A DNA stretch of 64,000 nucleotides, taken from Galbibacter sp048266365. GTDB taxonomy: Bacteria; Bacteroidota; Bacteroidia; Flavobacteriales; Flavobacteriaceae. Positions 1 to 8,530 of this stretch are shown piece after piece. The stretch spans positions 8,503 to 72,502 of the forward strand of contig NZ_JBLWZP010000014.1 of assembly GCF_048266365.1 (NCBI RefSeq). The letters are read 5' to 3'. Each line of letters starts with the position of its first letter. Position 1 is the first letter of the stretch. The position numbers and the translations under genes were made by a program. Below the pieces are notes generated by a model, which worked only from the letters and a program-made list of their open reading frames with translations, made no database searches and had not been told where the DNA came from.

Positions 1-1
1 C

Positions 2-1108
2 GTTTTTCACGATATCACCAATTGCGATTGCTGTGGCCATGCTTTGCCAAAAGAGCCCCAGGGTTTTGATGCGCGCCAGCTATTTGACCTTCCCCCCATA
101 AAGATGTTCGTGACCGAACACCGAAGAAACAAAAAGACCTGTGTTCATTGTGGCAGGGAGAATAAGGCCAAGTTCCCAGAAGGGCTTGTGCAACCAGCAC
201 AATACGGGAACAATTTAAAAGCACTTTGTACCTATTTGCAAAATTACCAGATGCTTCCCTATGCACGAAGCAGTGAATTCATAGAAGACCTTACGGGGCA
301 TTCCATTGCCACGGGCAGTTTGTCCAACTTTCAACGACAGTGCTTTGAACTGCTCTTGCCCTACGGGGAAGAAGCAAAGCGACAATTGCTTAAAGGCGCT
401 GTCCTGCATGCCGATGAAACGGGGGTTCGTTTGAACGGTAAAAATCAATGGGTGCATGTATTGAGCAATTCAACGGTCAGTTTTTTTGCCCACCATCCAA
501 AGCGAGGCAAACAAGCCATGGAGGATATTGGGGTGTTGAAACAATACAAGGGCACATTAATGCACGATAGGTTTGCCAGTTATTTTAGTTACAAATATGG
601 ACACAGCCTTTGCAATGCCCATATATTACGAGATCTGGTTTATGTCGAAGAAGCCTTCGAAGCCTCTTGGGCAAAAGAAATCAGAAAGTTATTGGTTCGT
701 GCCAAAACAAAAAAAGGAAGGGATGAAAACCTTAAAAAATCATACTATACGAAGGTATTCAATAAATACACTTCCTTGATAAGGCCGGTTATTAAAAATT
801 ATGACAAGAAGTTCAAAAAAACCGATGAACAGCGGCTCGCCTATGCCTTGGAAAAACATAAGTATCTCTTTCTTAAATTTATAAAACAGCCAGAGTTGCC
901 TTTTGACAATAATCAGGCAGAAAGGGACTTGAGAATGATAAAGGTCAAGCAAAAAGTGTCCGGATGTTTTAGGTCGGAGACCCACGCCCATTATTTCGCC
1001 TCTATACGCGGATACATATCTACCCTAAAGAAAAACAAACAAAACGTATTGGAAAACATGAAAAATGTGTTTCTCGAAAAACCCTATATGCCTGTAACGG
1101 GTGAATAG
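2..1108 (+). CDS. IS66 family transposase, 5' end outside the window
   Basis: The reading frame is open from base 2, so the gene starts upstream of the window. The first visible residues include Cys-x-Cys-Cys-Gly-His, which fits the zinc-binding region of IS66 transposases. The catalytic DDE triad is visible: Asp in HADETGVRL (about base 412), Asp in MHDRFASYF (about base 562) and Glu in NNQAERDLRMIK (about base 918). The protein would cut and join the ends of its insertion sequence. The C-terminus LEKPYMPVTGE looks intact. I could not define the element's right terminal repeat in the following 450 bases, and the usual accessory IS66 genes would lie upstream, out of view. Family assignment is strong; whether the copy is active is unknown. 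Confidence 0.93.
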   Translation, partial: VFHDITNCDCCGHALPKEPQGFDARQLFDLPPIKMFVTEHRRNKKTCVHCGRENKAKFPEGLVQPAQYGNNLKALCTYLQNYQMLPYARSSEFIEDLTGHSIATGSLSNFQRQCFELLLPYGEEAKRQLLKGAVLHADETGVRLNGKNQWVHVLSNSTVSFFAHHPKRGKQAMEDIGVLKQYKGTLMHDRFASYFSYKYGHSLCNAHILRDLVYVEEAFEASWAKEIRKLLVRAKTKKGRDENLKKSYYTKVFNKYTSLIRPVIKNYDKKFKKTDEQRLAYALEKHKYLFLKFIKQPELPFDNNQAERDLRMIKVKQKVSGCFRSETHAHYFASIRGYISTLKKNKQNVLENMKNVFLEKPYMPVTGE

Positions 1109-1560
1109 TTACCTCGTTTATTAAAATTTTTCCTATAGCCTCTTTTTCATGTGCCTGCAAAAAAGAAATCAAACTATTTGAATAAGAAAAACGATGCATC
1201 AACAACAAGCTATTCGTTCCTCCGATAGACCAAAGTTCAATATCATATTGAAAGGTTCGGCCTTTGAACATGTGTAAGCCCTTCTACTCAGTAGTTGTTG
1301 TTGAGTTGCTTTACTTTGCCAAACAATAAGCTATTTTCTTTGGTTTTTGATCGGCATTTCTAAAAAAGTATTCATAACGCCTACTTCTACGGTATGGTTT
1401 GAACCCTATACAATGGTATACTCCTACTATCTTTACTTCTGGAAATCTGATTCCTGTATGGGTAATGATTACGACACTCATACCTCCAAGTGCACTACGG
1501 AATTGCAATAAACCTCATCGAAGGGTAATTCACTATTGATTAATTTAAAACTTTTTAGTC
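1109..1560. other. Intergenic stretch after the IS66 transposase
   Basis: These 450 bases should contain the right end of the IS66 element, but I see no clear terminal repeat without the left end for comparison. Short open frames on either strand here (for example minus 1311-1508) have no recognisable product. The last 60 bases precede the small lipoprotein gene and are AT-rich. Confidence 0.4.
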
Positions 1561-1728
1561 ATGAAAAAAATAGGCACTACGCTGCTATTGATGGCAGTCA
1601 TTATCTCAGTACAATCCTGTAATCCGCCGGAGGATATAACTGAACACCATGAACTTTACACTAACCGTTTAGATGCGGGAGATGAAGTAAGTATACCTCC
1701 GGATAATGAAAAAGACGCAGATGAATAA
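1561..1728 (+). CDS. Tiny lipoprotein (55 aa) upstream of a sensor kinase
   Basis: This short frame encodes a 55-residue protein beginning MKKIGTTLLLMAVIISVQSC, a clear lipoprotein signal peptide with the lipobox Cys at residue 20. Only 35 residues would remain after processing. The mature part is acidic and ends SIPPDNEKDADE. I do not recognise the family. It is followed 46 bases later by the kinase frame, with a hairpin between them, so the two may be separately controlled. A very short exported peptide next to a TPR sensor kinase suggests it could be a ligand, an accessory subunit or a peptide precursor; that is inference from position. The signal peptide and spacing make it a credible gene. 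Confidence 0.65.
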   Translation: MKKIGTTLLLMAVIISVQSCNPPEDITEHHELYTNRLDAGDEVSIPPDNEKDADE

Positions 1729-1760
1729 GATTTTCTTCTGATATTTAAAATTGTGAATAA

Positions 1761-1799
1761 CCTCCGGCATTCCAATGTTGGAGGCTTTCAATTATTTAG
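1761..1799 (+). terminator. Hairpin overlapping the kinase start codon
   Basis: CCTCCGGCAT (1761-1770) can pair with ATGTTGGAGG (1775-1784) through a TCCA tetraloop, giving ten pairs with two G-U. It is followed by the U-rich CTTTCAATTATTT. It lies just after the lipoprotein stop and its 3' arm begins with the ATG proposed for the kinase. It may be a terminator for the lipoprotein message, an attenuator, or a structure that hides the kinase start. Confidence 0.5.
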
Positions 1800-3841
1800 T
1801 AGTTTACATTAAATTTTCAAGTATTGACGTTAAGCTAATATATTGCCAATACCTTGTTCTTTTTGTAATTGTTATTTCTAATTATGCCTGTACCAGTGAA
1901 ATATTCGAAAAACATGACTACAACAAGGACCAGGTATCCCTATGGCTGAAACGAAATAAAATCAGTACAGGATCCAGGGCAGAAAAGAAAATTATCATAG
2001 ACAGCGCTTATCATTATACCAAAGCCGTCTCGAATGATTCCTTAAAGTATGATTACCTATCTAAAGTAGCCTCAGCATACTTAAAGATAAAGGATTCGGG
2101 CAGCTTTAGAATTATCAACGCGAAAATCATAGAATACGCCTTAAAAGAAGGTGAAACAGAATTATTAGCTGAATCTCATTGGAACTATGCCATTTTCCAC
2201 CTTCGAAACCAAAGGTTTGACAGTTCCTATATTCATTATAAAAAAGCGCATGAGCTCTATGAAATAGCAGGACACTCCTACTATAGCGGGAAGATGCTAT
2301 ACCATATGGCCATTATTCAAAGTAGAATAAAAAACTACACCTTAAGTGAAGTTTTGCTCATCGCTTCCATCAATTATTTCGAACCACTAGGCAAGTACAA
2401 ACAGCTTGCGCTTTGCTATAATCTTTTAGGTATCATACAAAGCAAATTAAAAGAACCTGACAATGCGCTAAGCTACTACAAAACAGCCATGAGATATATC
2501 GATAGGCTGGATAATGAGGAACTTCTAAAATCTCAGTTGAATAATAATATAGGGGTCCTGTTTCGCGAAAAAACAGAGTACACCACTGCCCTGGCACATT
2601 TTAATCAAGCATTGCAAGTGCCTGAACTTTCTGATACATACTCAGCCCATTTGGCGCGAATAATTGACAATATTGCGTATACCAAATTATTAATGGGTGA
2701 TCCCAAAGTAAAGGCAGATGACTTTAATGAGTCTTTACAAATACGTAAATCCAACCAAGATCACATAGGTATAGTGACCAGCACCTTGCACTTAGCTGAG
2801 TTTTATGCTATAAAGGAAGATACTGCACAGGCCATATTTCTTGCAGAAATAGCACTACAAATAAGCAGAAGAATTAAAAGTCATAGTGAAACCTTGAAAT
2901 GTCTCACATTGCTTTCTGAACTTGACATAGCATCAAGCAATCACTATTTGAAGGCTCATAAGACACTTAGCGATAAAATTTACTTAGCGCAAAGTAAGGT
3001 GCACAATAAATTTGCGCGAATCCAATATGAAACCCAAGAGTATCGGGAGCAAGCGAGGTCTCTACAAAATAAAAATTACCATATTATTGCATTTGCAGTC
3101 CTAATCATAGTAGTCTTAACTAAAATAATTCTCTACTCCTACCAATCTTCTACGCTTAAAATTCTTAAGCTTAAAAACATACAGAAGAATATCGAAGAGA
3201 AAATACTGAAATTGGAGAACGATAACTTTAGTGGTCAACAAAAAGAGCGGTTACGCATTTCAAACATAATACATACAGAGGTTATGGGATCTTTAAGTGT
3301 ACTGCGTCTAAAGTGGTTCAGGCTACATTTAAATGGATCTAATGAGCAAATCCGAGAACAATTGTCCGATATCGACCTTCTTCATAAAGTCGAAAAAACC
3401 CTTAGGGATTTATCTAAGGGATTATATTCCAATGCAAATTCTTTTGAAACTGATTTTGTTAATGATATAACAGGTAAATTCAAAAGCCGCTGCGACGATG
3501 CCAAAATTGCGTTTCAACTCCATACAGACCAGTATATCCAATGGGAAACTATAACATTACCCATTAAGATTAAACTATATTATATAATTTCAGAGAGTTT
3601 AAACAACTGTATTAAGTACGCCAACGCTCGACATTTTAAGGTTGTATTCTATGGTTTTGAGCCAGGCTTGCATTTTGTTATAAGAGATGATGGCAGCGGT
3701 TTTATAAAGTCAGAAACTAAAGCTTCATTAGGGCTTAAACTAATGCAAAGAAACATTGAAGAAATTCACGGAAAAATAGTATTCTATCCTCAACCCGGAA
3801 TAGGAACAAGGATCCACGGTCGCATCCCAACGCTAACTTAA
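1775..3841 (+). CDS. TPR-containing membrane sensor histidine kinase
   Basis: This 688-residue protein has an N-terminal hydrophobic segment ending in a lipobox-like NYAC (Cys39). TPR-type helical repeats follow at about residues 90-400, then one membrane segment at about 434-455 and a HisKA_3-like domain in which His500 (RISNIIHTEV) is the likely phosphoacceptor. The C-terminus is an HATPase domain with ESLNNCIKYANA (N box), DDGSGF (G1) and a GLKLMQRN motif. The TPR part should face the periplasm. The usual Asp after the phosphoacceptor His is Thr here. The response regulator starts 10 bases downstream, so the two form a two-component pair. The start at 1775 is the only ATG before the export signal but sits in a hairpin, so it is uncertain. 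Confidence 0.88.
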   Translation: MLEAFNYLVVYIKFSSIDVKLIYCQYLVLFVIVISNYACTSEIFEKHDYNKDQVSLWLKRNKISTGSRAEKKIIIDSAYHYTKAVSNDSLKYDYLSKVASAYLKIKDSGSFRIINAKIIEYALKEGETELLAESHWNYAIFHLRNQRFDSSYIHYKKAHELYEIAGHSYYSGKMLYHMAIIQSRIKNYTLSEVLLIASINYFEPLGKYKQLALCYNLLGIIQSKLKEPDNALSYYKTAMRYIDRLDNEELLKSQLNNNIGVLFREKTEYTTALAHFNQALQVPELSDTYSAHLARIIDNIAYTKLLMGDPKVKADDFNESLQIRKSNQDHIGIVTSTLHLAEFYAIKEDTAQAIFLAEIALQISRRIKSHSETLKCLTLLSELDIASSNHYLKAHKTLSDKIYLAQSKVHNKFARIQYETQEYREQARSLQNKNYHIIAFAVLIIVVLTKIILYSYQSSTLKILKLKNIQKNIEEKILKLENDNFSGQQKERLRISNIIHTEVMGSLSVLRLKWFRLHLNGSNEQIREQLSDIDLLHKVEKTLRDLSKGLYSNANSFETDFVNDITGKFKSRCDDAKIAFQLHTDQYIQWETITLPIKIKLYYIISESLNNCIKYANARHFKVVFYGFEPGLHFVIRDDGSGFIKSETKASLGLKLMQRNIEEIHGKIVFYPQPGIGTRIHGRIPTLT

Positions 3842-3851
3842 TAATGATTTC

Positions 3852-4532
3852 ATGATGGAAAAAAAAGTAATGAATGTAGTGGTAATTGATGATCACCGGA
3901 TGTTTACCAAACAGTTAAAAGACATAATACAAGAGGTAGGTGAAAAAGAATCCATGCGTATTAATACGGTAGAGGTTCATTCATCCGCTCAGGCTATGGA
4001 TCTATTAGAACAAACCAGTTTGGCGTTTACCATAGATTTTGTATTTCTGGATATAAAATTACCCGACATGGTTGAAAAAAATATTATTACCGGTGAAGAC
4101 ATTGGTTTATTGATCAAAAAAAAAATTCCCAAAAGTAAAATCGTTGTTGTTACAACCTATAGTGAACCCTATAGGATAGGCACCTTGATAAAACAACTTG
4201 ACCCGGCTGCCTTTTTAATAAAAAGTGATCTGGATCCAAAGGATATCTATTTTGTTATCAGGAAAATCTTAACTGGCGTAAAGTATTACAGCCCAACAGC
4301 ATTTAAGGTACTGGAATCCTATATGAGAAATGACTATAATCTCGATGAGATAGATCGCCGCATATTATACGAACTCGCCAGTGGTGCAAACCTCAGCGAA
4401 ATAGCAGAAATTGTGCCACTATCTAGGTCCGCTTTGGCAAAGAGAAAATCACAATTAAGAATACGCCTTAATGTGAAGTCCGCAGAAAACCGAAAATTGA
4501 TAGAAACTGCAAGAGAATTGGGGCTTATCTAA
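3852..4532 (+). CDS. Response regulator, REC plus LuxR-like HTH
   Basis: The 226-residue protein starts with a receiver domain: acidic pair Asp13-Asp14 (VIDDH), phosphoacceptor Asp67 (FLDIKLPDM) and the conserved Lys124 (FLIKS). A C-terminal helix-turn-helix lies at about 165-210 (LDEIDRRILYELASGANLSE and on), similar to LuxR/NarL output domains but divergent. It lies 10 bases after the sensor kinase and is almost certainly its partner. It should bind DNA when phosphorylated; the targets are unknown, with the small lipoprotein gene upstream the obvious candidate. An internal ATG at codon 2 or 7 could also serve as start. Confidence 0.9.
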   Translation: MMEKKVMNVVVIDDHRMFTKQLKDIIQEVGEKESMRINTVEVHSSAQAMDLLEQTSLAFTIDFVFLDIKLPDMVEKNIITGEDIGLLIKKKIPKSKIVVVTTYSEPYRIGTLIKQLDPAAFLIKSDLDPKDIYFVIRKILTGVKYYSPTAFKVLESYMRNDYNLDEIDRRILYELASGANLSEIAEIVPLSRSALAKRKSQLRIRLNVKSAENRKLIETARELGLI

Positions 4533-4850
4533 AACCCAAAGTATTTGGAAGGTTGTAAACGTAATGATCAAACTCTAGATTTGCACGTTGGGACGCCTAA
4601 ATACAATTCAGTATTTATTGAGGCTTCAAAAACCTTAGGTGAACTAGGCTCACAAGACAGCAAACAAGCGCATTACTGTCAAACACCTTATTCACTCAAC
4701 CATGTAAACAACTCATTGTGGGTATTTTAATTTTAGGTAGGATAAAAATATCTCTTTGGCGACTATAAATCAATAAATCCCAAATTAGCACTTAATAAAA
4801 CTCTATTTTTTTCATATTTTTAGCACACCATACCAAAAACTTTATAATTC
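4533..4850. other. Intergenic region before the oxidoreductase gene
   Basis: About 320 AT-rich bases. A plus-strand frame at 4545-4730 has no start context or recognisable product and was not called. Close to the next gene, the stretch ATATTTTTAGC (near 4817) resembles the Bacteroidetes -7 element TAnnTTTG imperfectly and may be part of its promoter. Confidence 0.35.
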
Positions 4851-5969
4851 ATGAATTCACGACGCGATTTCCTACAAAAACTTACTACCTCGGCTGTAGC
4901 CTTACCATTTTTACCACTATACGCTTCATCGGAACAATTCAATTTTTACGACCAATTATATGACGGACCTGTGTTACGTGTAGCCATTATGGGATTGGGA
5001 AGCTATGGCACACGCGTGGCAGAAGCCATGCAAACTTGCAAACGCGCCAAGCTCGTAGGAGTTATCAGTGGTACACCTGCTAAAATTAAAGATTGGCAAT
5101 CTAAATATGATATTCCAAAGAAGAATTGTTACAATTATGAAAATTACGACAGCGTTAAAGACAACGCGGACATTGATGCCATATATGTCATCACACCCAA
5201 TGCGCTACACCATCAGGCGGTACTTCGGATAGCCGCTGCCGGAAAACATGCCATATGTGAAAAGCCAATGGCTTTGAATGCACAACAGGGACAAGAAATG
5301 GTGGATGCATGTAATAAGGCAAATGTAAAATTATTGGTGGGCTATCGCATGCATTTTGAACCCAATACACTGGAAATTATCCGAATGCGAAATGAAGGAG
5401 ATTTTGGAAAAATTTTATTTTTCGAGGGACTCAGTGGATTCAAAATCGGAGATCCTAATCAGTGGCGACTGAATAAAGAATTGGCAGGTGGCGGATCCTT
5501 AATGGACATTGGTGTTTACTCCATTAATGGTGCCCGTTATATGGTAGGTGAAGACCCCATCTGGGTTACCGCCCAGGAAACCAAAACGGATCCTATAAAG
5601 TTCAAAGAAGGTGTAGACGAAACTATTTTATTTCAGATGGGCTTTCCCACAGGAGCGGTTGCTTCCTGTTTGTCCACATACAGTATGAATCATCTAGACC
5701 GATTTTTCTTAAATGGAGACAAGGGATTTGCCGAACTACAACCCTCTACGGGCTATGGGCCAATAAAAGGACGCACACATAAGGGTGAATTAACAAAGCC
5801 ACATGTCACCCACCAGACTCTGCAAATGGATAAAATGGCAGGGATTATCTTAGCAGGTGAACAAGCAGTGGTACCGGTTGACGGAGTGGAAGCAGTTAAA
5901 GACCTTAAAATCATAGATGCTATTTATGAAGTATGTAAGGTTGGAGGAAAGAAAGAGTTGGATTTATAA
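4851..5969 (+). CDS. Gfo/Idh/MocA family oxidoreductase with Tat-type leader
   Basis: This 372-residue protein begins MNSRRDFLQKL, a twin-arginine-like leader, so it is probably exported folded with its cofactor. A Rossmann NAD(P) motif, GLGSYG, is at residues 48-53 and the family's EKP motif is at 136-138 (AICEKPMAL). The C-terminal half carries the alpha/beta domain with LAGGGSLMDIGVYSINGARY. Family members oxidise or reduce sugars, inositols or their derivatives; glucose-fructose oxidoreductase is the exported example. The exact substrate cannot be told. It stands alone, with no operon partner. Its last 43 coding bases up to codon 363 are duplicated exactly 1.16 kb downstream. Confidence 0.92.
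   Translation: MNSRRDFLQKLTTSAVALPFLPLYASSEQFNFYDQLYDGPVLRVAIMGLGSYGTRVAEAMQTCKRAKLVGVISGTPAKIKDWQSKYDIPKKNCYNYENYDSVKDNADIDAIYVITPNALHHQAVLRIAAAGKHAICEKPMALNAQQGQEMVDACNKANVKLLVGYRMHFEPNTLEIIRMRNEGDFGKILFFEGLSGFKIGDPNQWRLNKELAGGGSLMDIGVYSINGARYMVGEDPIWVTAQETKTDPIKFKEGVDETILFQMGFPTGAVASCLSTYSMNHLDRFFLNGDKGFAELQPSTGYGPIKGRTHKGELTKPHVTHQTLQMDKMAGIILAGEQAVVPVDGVEAVKDLKIIDAIYEVCKVGGKKELDL
5896..5938 (+). repeat. 43-bp direct repeat, copy A (inside oxidoreductase gene)
   Basis: These 43 bases near the 3' end of the oxidoreductase gene recur exactly at 7057-7099. Beyond them the two copies remain similar in protein sequence through their stop codons. Confidence 0.95.
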
Positions 5970-6226
5970 GTACCCACTTCATACATTGAAGTTGATGCCC
6001 ATCTAAATTTTTAGACATAAATACACTACCTAACTCTAGCTTAATTGTTTCGATATTACCTGATTTTCAGGCCTTATAGTTACACGATTGGTAAGCGATC
6101 AATATGCTCCATTATATCCACCAGTATTAGACTTTACAGTTTTTTCTGTTATTCCGAATTTCAAAATTATGTCCAACGGCTCGGTATATAAAGGGAGGAC
6201 AGAAAAAGACGCTAAGCTTTCGGTTG

Positions 6227-6559
6227 CTATGTTACCTTAACTTCAAATTCGTTCATTTCCACACTGAACCGGACGTTAGCATTTAGTGCTCGAAATACTT
6301 TTAAAATGGATTCAATAGTCACATTTTTTGTATTGCGTTCCAATTTGGATATTTGTGACTTTTGAACTCCGATTAACTCGCCAAGTTGCTCTTGTGTCAA
6401 ATTCCTTTCTTTTCGGACAGACTTAATCATGTCGCCAAGCACTTCCATTCGCAAATCAAACTCATATTTGTCTCGTTCTGGCGTTCCAACTTTTCCGATG
6501 TCCTTGTCCTTCATTTGGTCGAGTGTCATCATTTTCATATTTTTATTTTTCGTTGCCAT
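6227..6559 (-). CDS. higA: HigA-like XRE antitoxin
   Basis: The protein has about 110 residues starting MATKNKNMKMM. Its C-terminal half is a lambda-repressor-type HTH (ERNLTQEQLGELIGVQKSQI, about residues 52-71), followed by LERNTKNVTIESILKVFRAL, typical for HigA antitoxins. The gene lies 10 bases behind the toxin in toxin-first order, the usual HigBA arrangement. It should neutralise the toxin and repress their shared promoter. An ATG 10 codons further up (6589) would overlap the toxin gene by 20 bases; I prefer the internal ATG because it avoids the overlap and starts the conserved part. Confidence 0.85.
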   Translation of the reverse strand: MATKNKNMKMMTLDQMKDKDIGKVGTPERDKYEFDLRMEVLGDMIKSVRKERNLTQEQLGELIGVQKSQISKLERNTKNVTIESILKVFRALNANVRFSVEMNEFEVKVT

Positions 6560-6569
6560 AATTTTAAAG

Positions 6570-6902
6570 TTATTGGTCAAAATATTCATCTCTAATTTTC
6601 AATGCTTTATCAATTTGTGATTTTGGAACTTTGCTCACTTTTTTAACCATCCCATGAGTTGACAAAACAAGTGTTTCGGTTTTGTCCGTTTTATCCCAAA
6701 AAGCAAAAAGTCTGTATTGAATTCCTTGATAAAGTGTTCTAAATTCCCAAATATCATCAGTCAATTTTTTGAATAGTTTTGGGTCATTTTCCAGTTTTGA
6801 TTTATCCAAATTGTAATAGATCTTCCTTTTGGCTTTCGCATCTATTTTACTCATAAATTCAATAGCCTGCTCAAGAAAAACTATCTCAAATTTTGGTTTC
6901 AT
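6570..6902 (-). CDS. higB: HigB/RelE-like toxin
   Basis: This 110-residue protein begins MKPKFEIVFLEQAIEFM and shows the RelE-fold layout: helical N-terminal half, then WEFRTLYQGIQYRLFAFWDK and LVLSTHGMVKKVSKVPK. The motif FRxxYxxxxYRxF, followed by a hydrophobic strand and HGxxKK, is typical of the Gp49/HigB mRNA interferases. It would cleave mRNA on the ribosome when not bound by the antitoxin. It is the first gene of the pair. All expected segments are present, so the module looks functional. It sits between the two copies of the 43-bp repeat. Confidence 0.87.
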   Translation of the reverse strand: MKPKFEIVFLEQAIEFMSKIDAKAKRKIYYNLDKSKLENDPKLFKKLTDDIWEFRTLYQGIQYRLFAFWDKTDKTETLVLSTHGMVKKVSKVPKSQIDKALKIRDEYFDQ

Positions 6903-7056
6903 TCAGTTTATTTTGTCGATATACTTTAGCAAAGATAATAAAAAAGTTGAATTATATGGAAACTTTTACTAATTTATCTCACATTAATAGTATCGTTCCA
7001 CAGCTATGCGTGTGAACAGGATCTTACCCAGAATTGTCTTTTTGGAAACGAAACAT

Positions 7057-7130
7057 TTAAAGACCTTAAAATCATAGATGCTATTTATGAAGTATGTAAA
7101 ACCGGGGCAAAGAAAACATTAGAACTATAA
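7057..7130 (+). pseudogene. Orphan 3' end of a second Gfo/Idh/MocA oxidoreductase gene
   Basis: Reading from 7059, 23 codons give KDLKIIDAIYEVCKTGAKK followed by TLEL and a stop. This matches the C-terminus of the intact oxidoreductase (KDLKIIDAIYEVCKVGGKK, then ELDL) with four substitutions. The first 43 bases (7057-7099) are identical to 5896-5938, and similarity starts abruptly at 7057. It is best read as the tail of a paralogue whose body was lost, or as a partial duplication made when the toxin-antitoxin segment entered. Confidence 0.85.
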
Positions 7131-7325
7131 TAGTGGAACTAAAGAGTCGTAACAAGTTAAAGGGTGCTTAATAACCAATCGAATTCTAAAAAAATAGATC
7201 CACTGACTGCAACTTAATAAGAATGCATTTTTCTAAACTCAAAGCAGAAGTCAATTACGTAAAAACTACCTTTATTCGGATTGAAATCCGAGATGTTTTT
7301 ATTTACAATCCTTTTATTTGTTAAG

Positions 7326-7571
7326 ATGGATGATAGGAATGTATATATAGTAAAGGCCTTGAATGAGCTATGGATAAAGCAGGTTACTAACAATACAGAA
7401 TTTGCTAACAAAAATAATATTGACGAAAAGACGGTACGCAACATTAAAGGTCTTAAGACTGAAAGTGCCAGTCTGCAAACGATCATAAATATCTGCGAAA
7501 CCCAAGGTATGAACCTTTCAGATTTCTTTAAACATGCGGAAAGTCTTTTTCCGCAGCTAAAGTTCAAGTAG
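7326..7571 (+). CDS. Small HTH DNA-binding protein
   Basis: This 81-residue protein begins MDDRNVYIVKALNELWIK. Residues about 24-60 (EFANKNNIDEKTVRNIKG, then SLQTIINICETQGMNLSDFF) follow the pattern of an XRE-type helix-turn-helix. No other domain fits in the length. The frame extends upstream to 7281, but the ATG at 7326 is preceded by TTAAGATGG and starts the conserved part. It stands alone between the oxidoreductase remnant and the decayed MntA/HepT pair, so it is probably part of the accessory patch. Confidence 0.6.
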   Translation: MDDRNVYIVKALNELWIKQVTNNTEFANKNNIDEKTVRNIKGLKTESASLQTIINICETQGMNLSDFFKHAESLFPQLKFK

Positions 7572-7856
7572 TAATTATAACAAATCCTGTAAAGTTTTTT
7601 TAGGACGGGATAATCTGTATTTACTGGACCATATTTCAATCGAAAAGTATGGATCATGCCTAAATGCTGTGTTTTAAGCAAATATTGTGGTTAATCTGTA
7701 ATGAAAGGATTCCACATTTATTACCTCTCTAAACTGTGCAGCGAAGGTGTTAATTTTGGCATAGAATGATTCTGTTATGGCTAACCTCATTTATTGTTGT
7801 ACCGTTTTAAGGTACCGATTAAATTCATTTTAATCCACAAAATTGCTATATTTTAT

Positions 7857-8162
7857 ATGCTAACACAAAGTCAGATAGATATCATTATTAACACTATGAA
7901 ACCATTTAATCCCATTAAAATTGGGGTGTTTGGTTCTGTGGCAAGAAATGAATCTATAGAAAGTAGTGATATTGATATATTATATTCTTTTAATTCTAAA
8001 TAATCTTTATTTGACTTGGCAGGGCTCCAAATAAAACTACAGGAATTGCTTAAAAAAAATGTAGATTTGGTGGAATTTACTGCAATCCACCCGGGACTAA
8101 AGGACAGAATTTTAACTGATGCTAAGATATTTTATAGAGCAAAAGGAAAGAGACTTATTTAG
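7857..8162 (+). pseudogene. mntA: MntA-like nucleotidyltransferase antitoxin, interrupted by a stop codon
   Basis: The frame starts MLTQSQIDIIINTMKPFN and carries the minimal nucleotidyltransferase signature GVFGSVARNESIESSDIDIL, i.e. GSxARxxxxxxSDIDL. A TAA at 8001-8003 stops it after 48 codons, but the same frame continues LFDLAGLQIKLQELLKKNVD and on to the TAG at 8160-8162, matching the rest of the family. A single base change would therefore restore an approximately 100-residue protein. The family AMPylates and neutralises HepT toxins. The adjacent hepT is also damaged, so the module is decayed. Confidence 0.82.
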
Positions 8163-8435
8163 ATTAAGGGACATAGAGGAATGTATTGACAAGATTCTTG
8201 AATTAGTAGAAAGACTTCAAAAATTTGAAGAATTTGAGTTAAAGTGGATGGAGCAAGATGCTATGATTCGAAATTTTGAAATAATTGGGGAAGTTGCATG
8301 TATCCGAAAGGGTTTTTGACTCCCTGAAATTTTATAGATATCTCCGAAAAATCGTTTCCCGATAAGGCGCTTAGAAATAACCGGCCAATTGTCTAGGATG
8401 TTATACCTCCAAGGCATGTGGCGGTAATCTACTAA
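8119..8435 (+). pseudogene. hepT: HepT-like HEPN toxin, frameshifted and degraded
   Basis: The frame starts MLRYFIEQKERDLFRLRDIE and keeps the middle signature AMIRNFEIIGEVA typical of HepT. It then stops early at 8319 instead of running to about 110 residues. In another frame VSERVFDSLKF follows directly, and around 8400 the codons for PPRHVAVIY look like a mutated version of the PWRxxxGIRN stretch. The catalytic RNase motif (RxxxxH) expected after it is not intact. It overlaps the 3' end of the mntA remnant, the normal arrangement for this pair. It would have been an RNase toxin; now it is inactive. Confidence 0.78.
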
Positions 8436-8503
8436 TCTTATTTAAGTAGTGTTAAAAATGCGAAATTGTATTTTGAACTCGCAACAATACTGATCAAAAT
8501 TAT

Positions 8504-8511
8504 TATTTTTG
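8504..8511 (+). promoter_or_regulatory. Likely -7 element for the TPR protein gene
   Basis: TATTTTTG matches the Bacteroidetes -7 consensus TAnnTTTG and lies 19 bases before the ATG at 8531. I see no good -33 TTTG at the usual distance. Confidence 0.4.
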
Positions 8512-8530
8512 AAATATAAACATTCATGAT

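Noticed and set aside
1311..1508. Minus-strand 65-residue open frame after the IS66 gene
   Set aside because: No recognisable motif, no start context and probably inside the insertion element's end.
4545..4730. Plus-strand 61-residue open frame after the response regulator
   Set aside because: Composition not protein-like, alternative start only, no export signal or motif.
7214..7681. Minus-strand 155-residue open frame opposite the small HTH gene
   Set aside because: It is antisense to a plausible HTH gene and its composition does not look like a real protein.
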